A DNA stretch of 64,000 nt from CAYWWM01 sp965198025 (GTDB taxonomy: Bacteria > Acidobacteriota > Terriglobia > 2-12-FULL-54-10). Numbering within the stretch: the stretch's first letter is position 1; each line of letters opens with the position of its first letter. The notes beneath the pieces are model-generated. The model was not told the DNA's origin. It made no database searches and saw nothing but the letters and a program-made list of their open reading frames with translations. The DNA is taken from contig OZ240237.1 of NCBI GenBank assembly GCA_965198025.1, positions 2,728,001-2,792,000 on the forward strand, in the 5' to 3' direction. Of the stretch, positions 44,783-52,885 are shown one piece after another. A program made the translations under genes and the position numbers.

Positions 44783-44806
44783 CCCAACCTCCTCCGAAAC
44801 ATTTGT

Positions 44807-44863
44807 GTCATCCCGAGAACCAAACGACATACCGATGTCGTTTCGGCAACCAGGGATCTGCTC
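44807..44863. repeat. GTCATCCCGAG/GGGATCTGCTC unit with internal hairpin
   Basis: A 57-bp unit in the gap between two minus-strand oxidoreductase genes. Within it AAACGACAT and ATGTCGTTT form a perfect 9-bp inverted repeat, also present at 47614. Confidence 0.7.
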
Positions 44864-44886
44864 TTCCGTTCCCTGTTCCCTGTTCC

Positions 44887-45372
44887 CTACCCTGTACCCC
44901 ACGCCACCACCTTCTCCGGCGCAATCCGGATCACCGAAGCATCCTCCGGCAGCAGCTCGCGCGACGCGTACTGTGGGTACTTCGCTCGCAGAAGCTCTAT
45001 CGCCCTCTTCCTTTCCTCGCCCACGGACAAGAGCTCGCCTTGCCCTCGAACCAGGATATACCAAAGCTTCGTCCAGTCTTCGTCGTAGTGGTCGAACAGC
45101 AGTGCGACTTGCGGGTTGGCCCGAATGTTCCGCGCGCGCGCCAGTTCCCCGCCAGCCTTTTTCTTCGGCTTGCGGTCCAGCGGCGTATAGAACGCCTTGC
45201 CGTCGTAGGCGTAGCAAACCGGTACGACATGGGGCCGTCCCTGCTCGTCCCGTGTCGCCAGCCGCGCCACGCGTGTCTCTCGCAACCGGGTCGCGATGGC
45301 GCCCTCGCTCCTGCCGCTCCGCTTGTTCATCGCCCTATTGGTCCCGGAACAGTCCCACAGGACGAACCACAT
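44887..45372 (-). CDS. PPOX-class F420-dependent oxidoreductase (TIGR03668-like)
   Basis: This is a 161-aa split-barrel FMN/F420-binding protein. Conserved parts are RVARLATRDEQGRPHVVPVCYAYDGKAFYTPLD, then VALLFDHYDEDWTKLWYILVRGQGE and the C-terminal VIRIAPEKVVAWG, which match the TIGR03668 pattern. GAGGT stands 6 nt before the ATG at 45372; an internal ATG at 45330 would give 147 aa and is closer to the family length. Together with the LLM protein it implies F420 use in this organism. Confidence 0.83.
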   Translation of the reverse strand: MWFVLWDCSGTNRAMNKRSGRSEGAIATRLRETRVARLATRDEQGRPHVVPVCYAYDGKAFYTPLDRKPKKKAGGELARARNIRANPQVALLFDHYDEDWTKLWYILVRGQGELLSVGEERKRAIELLRAKYPQYASRELLPEDASVIRIAPEKVVAWGTG

Positions 45373-45474
45373 GGCTGCACCTCGCCTGGGGGAAATGCCA
45401 GAGTATAGGAACAGCCGAAACCGCGAGTCAATCCGCGCCCGGCCCGCCGTCAGCCTCCGAAGAAAGCCCCCGCC

Positions 45475-45503
45475 TTGAAATACCGCTCCATACTGGCTAG
45501 AAT
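45475..45503 (+). promoter_or_regulatory. Sigma-70 promoter for the diiron-protein gene
   Basis: TTGAAA (45475-45480), a 17-nt spacer and TAGAAT (45498-45503), both 5 of 6 to consensus. It lies 105 nt before the ATG at 45608, between divergent genes. Confidence 0.6.
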
Positions 45504-45607
45504 GGTTTGCCTCGATACAGCAGGCATCCGGCCGGCCCGGTACGTGGCAGGCGTATCAGCAGATCAGATATCGGGTTGGGCCGCGGGCCTCCCGAAAAGG
45601 AGCGGGC

Positions 45608-46732
45608 ATGTTAATCAAGAAGTCCAGGATTGAAAACTTTGACGACTGGGTGGATATTTTCCATGAGTGGCACGCCGATATCGGCTATCCCACCGAACTG
45701 CTCGGCAAGGACTATATGTTTGAGACCAAACTCGATGAAATCGAGAGCAACGAGATCGAGTTCGGGCACTTTGCCGGCCGTCCCAAGTGGGAGAAACTGA
45801 CCGACATTCCGGATCAGCGCATCCGCGACTCCTTGGCCCACCTGATCGAGTTCCAGGGCGACACCGAGTTCGCCTCCGTCGAGCAGCAGAAGAACCTGCT
45901 CGAGCGCGCCCCTTCGCAATTCGACCTCGAAAACATCATCCGCATCAACCGCGAGGAGATGCGCCACGGCTGGCAGATGAGCTACGTGCTGGTCACCCAC
46001 TTTGGCGACTCCGGCAAGCGCCAGGCCCAGCGGCTGCTCGAACGCCGCGCCAGCGAAAACACGCGGCTGCTCATCTCCTTCAACGAGCCGGTCAACAATT
46101 GGCTGGATTTCTTCGTCTACACTTCGTTCATCGACCGCGACGGCAAGTATCAGCTCAACATGCTCAGCCGCAGCGCCTTTGCGCCGCTCGGCCGCAGCAT
46201 GCTGCCGATGCTCAAGGAAGAGGCCTACCATCTCGCGCAGGGCAACATCGGCCTGATGCGCATCGTGAAGGCCAAGAAGATTCCCATGTCCATCGTCCAG
46301 CGCTACTTCAACAAGTGGCTCTCGACGGCCTTTGACCTGTTCGGCGTGGACGATTCCTCCTCGGCGCACTGGGCCTACCTGTGGGGCCTCAAAGGGCGCT
46401 ACGACGAACACCTCTACGACGAGCCCGCCGACATGGCGAGGCTCAACGAGCTTTCACGCTCCACCTTCTTCAAGGAGGTCGGCGCGCTGGTTGATGCCCT
46501 GAACCAGCACGTCCCCGAGGACCAGCCGCGCTTGCGGATTCCGAGCGACAAGTTCCACCGCAACATCGGCCAGTACGCCGGCATGACCTACAGCATCGAC
46601 GGCGAGAAGCTCTCTCAGGAGGATTACGACAAGCACCTGAAAGAGGTCCTGCCCATGCCCGAAGACGATCAGTTCGTCATCAACGTCGAGAAAGAAGGCG
46701 GCTGGATCATCGAAGCTACACCGGGCCGCTAG
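45608..46732 (+). CDS. BoxB/PaaA-like ferritin-fold diiron protein
   Basis: This is a 374-aa protein with the marks of the phenylacetate/benzoyl-CoA epoxidase diiron subunit group. Metal-ligand pairs are EEMRHGW (E117, H120) and EEAYHL (E205, H208), with further acidic ligands near EFQGDTEFASVEQQ (E87, E92), in a mainly helical chain. PaaA and BoxB insert oxygen into aromatic-CoA thioesters with a reductase partner. No PaaB-E, BoxA or CoA ligase gene is seen nearby, so the substrate is open. AAGGAG precedes the ATG. It has its own promoter at 45475 and a terminator at 46758, so it is a single-gene unit. Confidence 0.75.
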   Translation: MLIKKSRIENFDDWVDIFHEWHADIGYPTELLGKDYMFETKLDEIESNEIEFGHFAGRPKWEKLTDIPDQRIRDSLAHLIEFQGDTEFASVEQQKNLLERAPSQFDLENIIRINREEMRHGWQMSYVLVTHFGDSGKRQAQRLLERRASENTRLLISFNEPVNNWLDFFVYTSFIDRDGKYQLNMLSRSAFAPLGRSMLPMLKEEAYHLAQGNIGLMRIVKAKKIPMSIVQRYFNKWLSTAFDLFGVDDSSSAHWAYLWGLKGRYDEHLYDEPADMARLNELSRSTFFKEVGALVDALNQHVPEDQPRLRIPSDKFHRNIGQYAGMTYSIDGEKLSQEDYDKHLKEVLPMPEDDQFVINVEKEGGWIIEATPGR

Positions 46733-46757
46733 CTCCGCCCGAACTCTCCATTCCTCA

Positions 46758-46790
46758 GGGCCTGGCCTTCACCGCCAGGCCCTTGTTGTT
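46758..46790 (+). terminator. Rho-independent terminator of the diiron-protein gene
   Basis: Perfect 9-bp stem GGGCCTGGC/GCCAGGCCC with a 7-nt loop, followed by TTGTTGTT; 26 nt after the stop codon. Confidence 0.8.
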
Positions 46791-46871
46791 CACTGGCGGT
46801 GCTCTGTGGACTCCCAATTCACGAGAAACGAGAATAGTTCGTCCGCCATCATCGTGGGTTTGCGATTGATT

Positions 46872-47204
46872 TCACGCCGCGTTGATTTCCACCCGCAGTC
46901 CCGGATGCAATTTCTCCGCGTAGCCGATCAGCCGGTCCAGGGTAAAGCTTTCGATCTTGCCCCGCAGAATGTCGCTGATGCGCGACTCGTCCACTCCGAT
47001 CTTCTCCGCGATCTCCCTTTGCAGCAACCCGTGTTCCCGCCGGTGCCTGGCGATGATCTGGCAGAGTTGATACTTGGCGCGTTCCACCTCCGTCGCATTG
47101 GCGGGCAGGGCGCGATTGCCTCCCGAATATTTCAGGTCGGAAAGCTTGTCCCGAACGCGGCGCAGCGTTCGCTCGTCAGGAAGGGCTTCTCTTTTCCGGG
47201 ACAT
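46872..47204 (-). CDS. XRE-family HTH protein, probable antitoxin
   Basis: This is a 110-aa protein. A helix-turn-helix of the XRE/HigA type lies at about 52-80 (LLQREIAEKIGVDESRISDILRG). The end, EKLHPGLRVEINAA, is typical of small antitoxin-like regulators. GGAGGTAAAGG precedes the ATG at 47204. It comes 5 nt after the stop of the 96-aa upstream gene, in the toxin-first order of HigBA loci. As antitoxin it would bind its own promoter. Confidence 0.75.
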   Translation of the reverse strand: MSRKREALPDERTLRRVRDKLSDLKYSGGNRALPANATEVERAKYQLCQIIARHRREHGLLQREIAEKIGVDESRISDILRGKIESFTLDRLIGYAEKLHPGLRVEINAA

Positions 47205-47209
47205 AACCT

Positions 47210-47500
47210 TTACCTCCGAAAACAATTGATGACGCCGAGGAACCGGCTCCGGTCCCGCAGGCGCCAAATCAAGCGGTATTGTTTACCTTGATACTCCATC
47301 CGGTCCAGCATGAAAAACTCCCATTCCCCATCGCGTTCGTCTCGCTGGAACTCCTTGCCGTCGAGCGTCTGGACCAGTTCCAGGATCAGGTCGTCGCTGA
47401 TATCCGCGTGTTTGTTCTCATAGTGCGGATCAATGACAACCTCGCTGATCCGCCGTCCGTTCACCGTCAAACTCAGCCGGTAGGCGCGGCGCTTGCTCAT
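47210..47500 (-). CDS. Small toxin-like protein paired with the XRE gene
   Basis: This is a 96-aa protein. The closing strand pattern KQYRLIWRLRDRSRFLGVINCFRR is reminiscent of RelE/HigB-fold toxins, but I recognise no specific family. It is placed directly before the XRE gene with 5 nt between. Naming it a toxin is inference from order, size and basic tail. Confidence 0.5.
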   Translation of the reverse strand: MSKRRAYRLSLTVNGRRISEVVIDPHYENKHADISDDLILELVQTLDGKEFQRDERDGEWEFFMLDRMEYQGKQYRLIWRLRDRSRFLGVINCFRR

Positions 47501-47598
47501 CGAGATTTCAGCTTACAAGAAGTTGCTGGATTTAGTAAGTAGGTTGGGATTTTGGTAGTGTCCCGATTTTGCAAAAATTAGCACCCTACCCAAAGCAT

Positions 47599-47684
47599 GT
47601 CATCCCGAGGACACGAAACGACATATTGATGTCGTTTCGGGCATATTGATGTCGTTTCGCCGAGCGAAGCCGAGGGATCTGCTC
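47599..47684. repeat. GTCATCCCGAG/GGGATCTGCTC unit with hairpin and 20-bp duplication
   Basis: An 86-bp unit. It contains the 11-bp perfect inverted repeat CGAAACGACAT/ATGTCGTTTCG (47614-47639), and its right part CATATTGATGTCGTTTCG is repeated 20 nt later (47642-47659). Confidence 0.75.
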
Positions 47685-47734
47685 TGCTCTTTTGAAATTA
47701 AGACACTACCGGGATTCTCGTCTGCCCGGTGGCC

Positions 47735-49003
47735 TCACCCCGTCTTCCCCGCCTCCAGTCCGTAGGCCCGCGCCAGGACTTCGACCGGGTGGATGGGCTT
47801 CTTTCCGGTGGCCTGCTGCACCTGAATCGCCGACAACGGGCAATCGCTCGCCAGGCACGCCTCTTCCGCTTTCATGAACTTGAACAGCGGCTTGCCGACC
47901 TTCATGGACGCTTCGAAGTATTCCTTCTTGACGCTCCAGCTTCCATCGTGTCCGCTGCAGCACTGCATGCGCTTGACCTCGGCCCCCGGAATCAGGCTCA
48001 GCAGTTCCTGTGCCTTGAATCCGATTTTCTGCGCCTTCAGGTGGCACGGCTGGTGGTAGCGCACTTTGCCGATCTCCTGCGAAAAGCCCAGGTCGAGCTT
48101 GCCGCGTTTGTGTAAGCCAACCAGATACTCCGACAGATCCAGCGTGTTCTCCGCCACCCGCCGGCAGTCCTCCGTCGGCACCAGCTTCGGGTAGTCCTGC
48201 TTGATCATGAAGCTGCAGCTGGCGCTCGGCACCACCACCTTGTACCCCTGTTCGATGGCCTTGCTCAGCTCGGTTACGTTCGCTTGGATCTTCTTCTTCG
48301 CGTCGTCCACCAGACCCACATCCAGGAACGGCAGCCCGCAGCACTGCTGTTTCGGAACTTGGCACTCGACGCCGTTTTTCTGAAAGACTGCCATGGCGGC
48401 TTTGCCGATATCCGGCTCGTTGTAATTCACCGTGCAGGTGAAGAACAGCGCGATCTTCTCCGCGCCGTTCCCCTTTGCCGCAGCCGGCTGCTTGTTCACC
48501 CATCTCTCGAACGTTTCGGAGTGGAAGGTCGGCAACAGCCGGTTCTTGTGAACCCCCAGGAACTTCTCCAGCAGCCCTCGCAGGAATGGATTCTGGTTCG
48601 CCCAATTCACCAGCGGCGCCGCCAGGCTCGACAGCTTCCCTACGCCGTCCGTGTTTCCGAACATTTTGTCCGCGAAGGACACGCCGTCCCGTTTCGCCTG
48701 CACCAGGTTCGCCCGCATGATCATCCGCGGGAAGTCGATCATCCAATCGTGCGGCGGCACGTACGGGCAGATCGGAACGCACAGCTTGCACTGGTAGCAC
48801 TCATCCACCACCTGCTTCACCTGTGCATCCTTCAGCCGCTCCGGCTCCCCGAAGTTCTCGTCCATGAACTGGAACAGACTGACGAACGACGGGCACAGCG
48901 TATGGCACAATGTGCAGCCGTAGCAGATGTCGAACACCCGGTTGATTTCCTTGCGCGTGGCCTGCGGGTCCCAGTACTCCGCCGAGTTGGGGTCAAAGTT
49001 CAT
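47735..49003 (-). CDS. Fe-S oxidoreductase, GlpC-like (two 4Fe-4S sites, two CCG domains)
   Basis: This is a 422-aa protein. The ferredoxin-like part has CYGCTLCHTLC (C27, C30, C33, C37) and CYQCKLCVPIC (C69, C72, C75, C79). Two cysteine-rich CCG domains follow, with QCCGLPFLD and MQCCSGHDG as their centres. This is the layout of GlpC, the electron-transfer subunit of anaerobic glycerol-3-phosphate dehydrogenase, and of heterodisulfide-reductase-type proteins. No GlpA/B or flavin partner is present here, so the donor and acceptor are open. GGAAGGAAGC precedes the ATG at 49003. Confidence 0.83.
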   Translation of the reverse strand: MNFDPNSAEYWDPQATRKEINRVFDICYGCTLCHTLCPSFVSLFQFMDENFGEPERLKDAQVKQVVDECYQCKLCVPICPYVPPHDWMIDFPRMIMRANLVQAKRDGVSFADKMFGNTDGVGKLSSLAAPLVNWANQNPFLRGLLEKFLGVHKNRLLPTFHSETFERWVNKQPAAAKGNGAEKIALFFTCTVNYNEPDIGKAAMAVFQKNGVECQVPKQQCCGLPFLDVGLVDDAKKKIQANVTELSKAIEQGYKVVVPSASCSFMIKQDYPKLVPTEDCRRVAENTLDLSEYLVGLHKRGKLDLGFSQEIGKVRYHQPCHLKAQKIGFKAQELLSLIPGAEVKRMQCCSGHDGSWSVKKEYFEASMKVGKPLFKFMKAEEACLASDCPLSAIQVQQATGKKPIHPVEVLARAYGLEAGKTG

Positions 49004-49100
49004 ACGCTTGCTTCCTTCCCTCTTGGGTTCGGTTTCGCTCGCAGCAAGATGCACATCTTACCGTTTCCCATAGGCCAGGGCAAACTCGGATTGGCTATAG

Positions 49101-49201
49101 GTAGCGACAGGCATTCCTGGCTGCCGTAGCGCCAGCGTCCCGCTGGCCTTACTCCAAGTAGCGACAGGCCTCCAGGCCTGTCCCCATAGTGCAGGGCACC
49201 A
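49101..49201. repeat. Mosaic of GTAGCGACAGGC short palindromic units
   Basis: Two units: GTAGCGACAGGCATTCCTGGC at 49101, and GTAGCGACAGGCCTCCAGGC at 49158 continuing TGTCCCCATAGTGCAGGGC. Between them is a GCCAGCGTCCCGCTGGC hairpin. The second matches 26542 onwards. Each unit can fold on itself. Confidence 0.65.
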
Positions 49202-49211
49202 TCCAAACTGT

Positions 49212-49271
49212 GTCATCCCGAGGAGCGTTGTTTCGCGAGCGGATGCGAGCGCAGCGACGAGGGATCTGCTC
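49212..49271. repeat. GTCATCCCGAG/GGGATCTGCTC dispersed unit
   Basis: A 60-bp unit directly after the mosaic repeats. A middle segment TTTCGCGAGCGGATGCGAG recurs at 49432 within the next 200 bases, as GTTTCACGAGCGGATGCGAG. Confidence 0.65.
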
Positions 49272-50361
49272 TTCGCCTGGAGCCGTCGGTGCTTCTTTTG
49301 TCCCGCTTCCGCCGCATCTCGTGAAGCAGGCGCTGTAATATCACAGGCCGTAGGCCCGTTTTTCTGACTAACAACAAGCCCCCCGGCCTGCACTGATTCT
49401 GCTCGAATCGCAAGCGTGTCGGCTTGTTGTTTCACGAGCGGATGCGAGGGAAGCGACCGCCACTTGGCATTCCTGCCGTTCCCGCCAGGGCTGTGCTCCA
49501 TTCCCCCCCCCCAGCACCTCCCGGCATTCCCTCCTTGCAGCAGTAGCTGCACATGCGTGTCCCACGGAGTTCTCCAACAACCACCTGGAAAGCCCCTTCG
49601 GCCTTGACCGGCTTTCCTTCCCGATTAGAATTATATCAGCCCGCCAGGGCCTGAACTGCTCCATGATTTACCAATTCAGGCATGACCGGGACATTACAGA
49701 TACTTGCCGTATCCACGGGCCTGCCCAAGGCTGGCTGCGGTGGTAAGGAAGCCGATCTAGCCGAGGAGAGGATTTTATCAATAGGACCGTTGTCTGCGCC
49801 CCATGTTGGTAGTGCCCCATCTACCTGAATATGGAAAAGCAGCGCCTAAAAGGGGACTTTCCAAGCTGTACGACGCGTCCGACACTACCAGAACCATCGA
49901 ATTTCACTGACCCTCCAGCTCCCCGTGGCCTCCCGATGCTCAAAAAGATGCAGGCCGATCCGTCTCGACCCCGACTTCCTCGCTCAAAACAGGTTGGGGA
50001 AGTTTTGACAGAAAAGCTGCGTGGCATGCCGGCAGCAGGCGGCGAAATTTCAGTGTTTGTGAACGCCTTCTGATAGCAAATGGATACGAAATCGTGGCGC
50101 GCAATCAGTATAACCGCACTCCGCGAATGCAGCGTCCCTGATCCATCTTCGAGGGTGGTGATGTTACCCTCGCTGCGATCAAAAAGTGAAGGGATGACAT
50201 CCGCCATGCTTGGAATGATCCAGAAACGACCGGAAGCGGATGGCTCTGCGGCAGATGGCTGTACTCCCGAGGCGAAGCGCCTCGCCGATTTGGAATAGTT
50301 CTGATCGATCGCCATCAAATCTGTGTTTTGTTGATGTCCTGTTGTCGAAAGGCGTTGAATC
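49272..50361. other. Gene-poor stretch without recognisable coding sequence
   Basis: The first 200 bases carry further pieces of the short repeats, such as CCGGCCTGCACTGATTCTGC, similar to the 26580 region. From about 49650 on the GC content is visibly lower than around it and no ORF reads like a protein. The longest frame, 188 codons on the minus strand at 49821-50387, has low-complexity composition and no ribosome site. It may be decayed or acquired DNA. Confidence 0.5.
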
Positions 50362-50574
50362 ATGAGGATCAACGCAAAGGACAACATGCCTTGTAATGGA
50401 TCACCTGCAGCGCAGGTGCGTATTCGGCAGAGTGTAGGGCGTCAGGCCATTTCGGGTGCGATCCACAACCCCCTTCCACCTCCGCGGGGTCCCGCCCTTG
50501 AGTTTTCTACTGCGGCCATCCGGTTCGTCCATTCCCGGTTCGCTGAAATCCTGCCCTCCGCTCCCCTCCTCCCG

Positions 50575-50892
50575 ATGCCTTTTCTCCGTCTCGTCTTGTC
50601 ACTCCTCACTCCCCACTGCGATGGACCCGATGGCACCTGGCTGTCTGGTCATCATGGCCTCCAATCGTTTGGCGAAGTCATCCGCATTCTGCGTCTGATC
50701 TGGCTCGAAGTAACAGGGGCCATTTTTCTGGCGCTGGCTGTCTTCGGTGTCCCCTCCGCCATCCGCGAATGGCGTTTGCTTCAGGATGGTGGCTCCCTCC
50801 TGCGCTTTGCCATGACGGTTCTGTTTATCGCCATGATGGCCGCCTTCGGTATTTTTTCCTTCTGGAAGACCCGCCGATTTCGTCGGCCATGA
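50575..50892 (+). CDS. Small membrane protein coupled to the mutase gene
   Basis: From about residue 40 on, this protein has the pattern RILRLIWLEVTGAIFLALAVFG, then a soluble loop, then a second helix MTVLFIAMMAAFGIFSF and a basic end WKTRRFRRP. Two-helix proteins of this type commonly stand before mutase genes in Acidobacteria, as I recall. Its stop overlaps the mutase ATG as ATGA, which supports its being a real gene. The start is uncertain: the ATG at 50575 gives 105 aa with a poor N terminus, and 50362 is an alternative. Confidence 0.6.
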   Translation: MPFLRLVLSLLTPHCDGPDGTWLSGHHGLQSFGEVIRILRLIWLEVTGAIFLALAVFGVPSAIREWRLLQDGGSLLRFAMTVLFIAMMAAFGIFSFWKTRRFRRP

Positions 50893-52442
50893 AGAAACCT
50901 TTCCATAGCCCCGACGACCTGACCCGCTTTTCCGAGTCGCGCGACCTCGGCCGCCCCGGCGAGTTTCCCTTCACCCGCGGCATTCACGCTTCCATGTATC
51001 GCGGTCGGCTCTGGACGATGCGCCAGTACGCCGGCTTCGGCTCCGCCGCCGAGTCCAACGAGCGCTACAGGTTTCTCCTGAGCCAGGGGCAAAAGGCGCT
51101 GTCGGTGGCCTTTGATCTCCCCACTCAGATCGGTCTCGACTCCGACCATCCGCTCGCCGCCGGGGAGGTCGGCAAAGTCGGTGTCGCCATCTGCAGTCTC
51201 CGCGACATGGAAGCGCTCTTCGACGGCATCCCGCTCGAATCCGTCTCAACTTCCATGACCATCAACTCGACCGCCGCGATCCTGCTGGCGCTCTACGTGG
51301 CCGCCGCCAGGAAGCAGGGCGCCGACCTCCGCAAGCTCTCCGGCACCGTACAGAACGACATCCTGAAGGAGTACATCGCTCGCGGCACCTACATCTATCC
51401 GCCGCGTCCTGCTCTGCGCCTCGTCACCGATCTCTTCCAATGGTGCGAGCAGGAGCTCCCGGCCTGGAACACCATCTCGGTCAGCGGCTACCATATCCGC
51501 GAAGCTGGGTCCACCGCCGTCCAGGAAGTCGCCTTCACGCTCGCCAACGCCGTCACCTACGTCGAGGCCGCCGTCGCCGCTGGAATGGACGTCGACTCGC
51601 TCGCCCCGCGCCTCTCGTTCTTCTTCAACGCCCACAGCGATTTTCTCGAAGAGATCGCCAAGTTCCGCGCCGCCCGCCGCCTCTGGGCCCGCATCATGAA
51701 AGAGCAATTCCACGCCAGCAGTGAGCGTTCCTGCATGCTGCGCTTTCACGCCCAGACCGCCGGCTCCACGCTCACCGCCCAGCAGCCCGACGTCAACGTC
51801 GTCCGCACCGCCGTGGAAGCCCTCGCCGCCGTGCTCGGCGGCGCGCAGTCGCTCCACACCAATGCCAAGGACGAGGCCCTCGGTCTCCCCGCCGAGGACG
51901 CCGCCCTGCTCGCCTTGCGCACGCAGCAGGTCATCGCTCACGAATCCGGCGTTGCCAACACCGTTGACCCCGTCGCCGGTTCCTATTTCATCGAATCGCT
52001 CACCACTGAGATCGAAACCCGAGCCCGCCAATATCTCGACCGCATCGCCGCGCTCGGCGGCATGCTGCGCGCCATCGAGACCGGCTTCGTGCAGCGCGAG
52101 ATTCAGGAATCTGCGTTCGCCGTGCAGCGCGAGATTGAGGGAGGCGCGCGGGTGATCGTCGGCGTGAACCGCTTTGCGGTATCCGAAGAAGATGCCTGCA
52201 CGGTCCTGCGCGTTGACCCCGCGCTCGAAGCCGCTCAGATCGCCCGCGTCCAGCAGCTCCGCGCCGAGCGGGACCAGTCCCGCGCCGACGCCGCTCTCGC
52301 TGCCGTCGAAGAAACCGCCCGCGGCCACGGGAATCTGCTGCCCCCAATCCTCGCTGCCGTCGAGTCTCTCGCCACCGTCGGTGAAGTCTCCGACGCCTTG
52401 CGCCGTGTCTTCGGCGAGCACCAGGAATCTGTCGTCATCTAG
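50889..52442 (+). CDS. Methylmalonyl-CoA mutase, large-subunit catalytic domain
   Basis: This is a 517-aa TIM-barrel (CoA-binding) mutase domain without the C-terminal B12-binding domain. Conserved parts are TMRQYAGFGSAAESNERYRFLL, ALSVAFDLPTQIGLDSDHP, SGTVQNDILKEYIARGTYIYPP, ISVSGYHIREAGSTAVQE and the HAQTAGSTLTAQQPDVNVVRT block. With a separate small B12 subunit, not in this window, such enzymes convert methylmalonyl-CoA and succinyl-CoA or act as other acyl-CoA mutases such as isobutyryl-CoA mutase. The start at 50889 overlaps the small membrane protein gene. The isomerisation substrate is not decided by sequence seen here. Confidence 0.9.
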   Translation: MKKPFHSPDDLTRFSESRDLGRPGEFPFTRGIHASMYRGRLWTMRQYAGFGSAAESNERYRFLLSQGQKALSVAFDLPTQIGLDSDHPLAAGEVGKVGVAICSLRDMEALFDGIPLESVSTSMTINSTAAILLALYVAAARKQGADLRKLSGTVQNDILKEYIARGTYIYPPRPALRLVTDLFQWCEQELPAWNTISVSGYHIREAGSTAVQEVAFTLANAVTYVEAAVAAGMDVDSLAPRLSFFFNAHSDFLEEIAKFRAARRLWARIMKEQFHASSERSCMLRFHAQTAGSTLTAQQPDVNVVRTAVEALAAVLGGAQSLHTNAKDEALGLPAEDAALLALRTQQVIAHESGVANTVDPVAGSYFIESLTTEIETRARQYLDRIAALGGMLRAIETGFVQREIQESAFAVQREIEGGARVIVGVNRFAVSEEDACTVLRVDPALEAAQIARVQQLRAERDQSRADAALAAVEETARGHGNLLPPILAAVESLATVGEVSDALRRVFGEHQESVVI

Positions 52443-52571
52443 CACTTTTCCCCACTCACTGCTCGCCACTCACCATCCCATGACCGCCTCCCGCTCTGAT
52501 CCCAGGTCGGCTTGTAGAGTTTCGTTCCAAAACACCCGAAATCTGGGCTAAGGATAGCCAATCGAGAATGT

Positions 52572-52614
52572 CGAAGGAACTGAAGGAACCGAAAGAACCG
52601 AAAATACCGAAAGA
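52572..52614. repeat. GAACCGAA 9-bp tandem repeat, copy 3
   Basis: About four to five units (GAACTGAAG, GAACCGAAA, GAACCGAAA, TACCGAAAG) preceded by GTCGAAG, in the 443-bp gap before the DksA-type gene. The remaining gap holds no gene that I can support. Confidence 0.7.
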
Positions 52615-52885
52615 GCTAAAGTAGCTCTCTGGGGTCCTTTCACGGCACTGCCCTCACCCCCCTCACCGAGAGTTTCCCAATTGGACGCTACCCCCTTGTC
52701 CAGAAATTTGACACCGCCGGAAACCACGCGTATGATTGCCCCTTCTATTTTTCATTCCACGGGCAACCTTCCGATGGCGCATGCCTCTAATGATGTGGAA
52801 GGTAGCAGGTGAGAATACCTGAAACCTTCTTCTCACCGGCTGCATCTGAGGCAGGGAACGGATGCGAAGGGGATTGGAGAATACG

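Noticed and set aside
44783..45217. Longer start for the LLM protein at 45217
   Set aside because: The extra residues overlap the PPOX-type gene in another frame and a repeat; GGAGG precedes the ATG at 44782.
49821..50387. 188-codon minus-strand frame in the gene-poor stretch
   Set aside because: No start site, no conserved pattern and repetitive Ser/Gly composition; kept only as part of an unexplained region.
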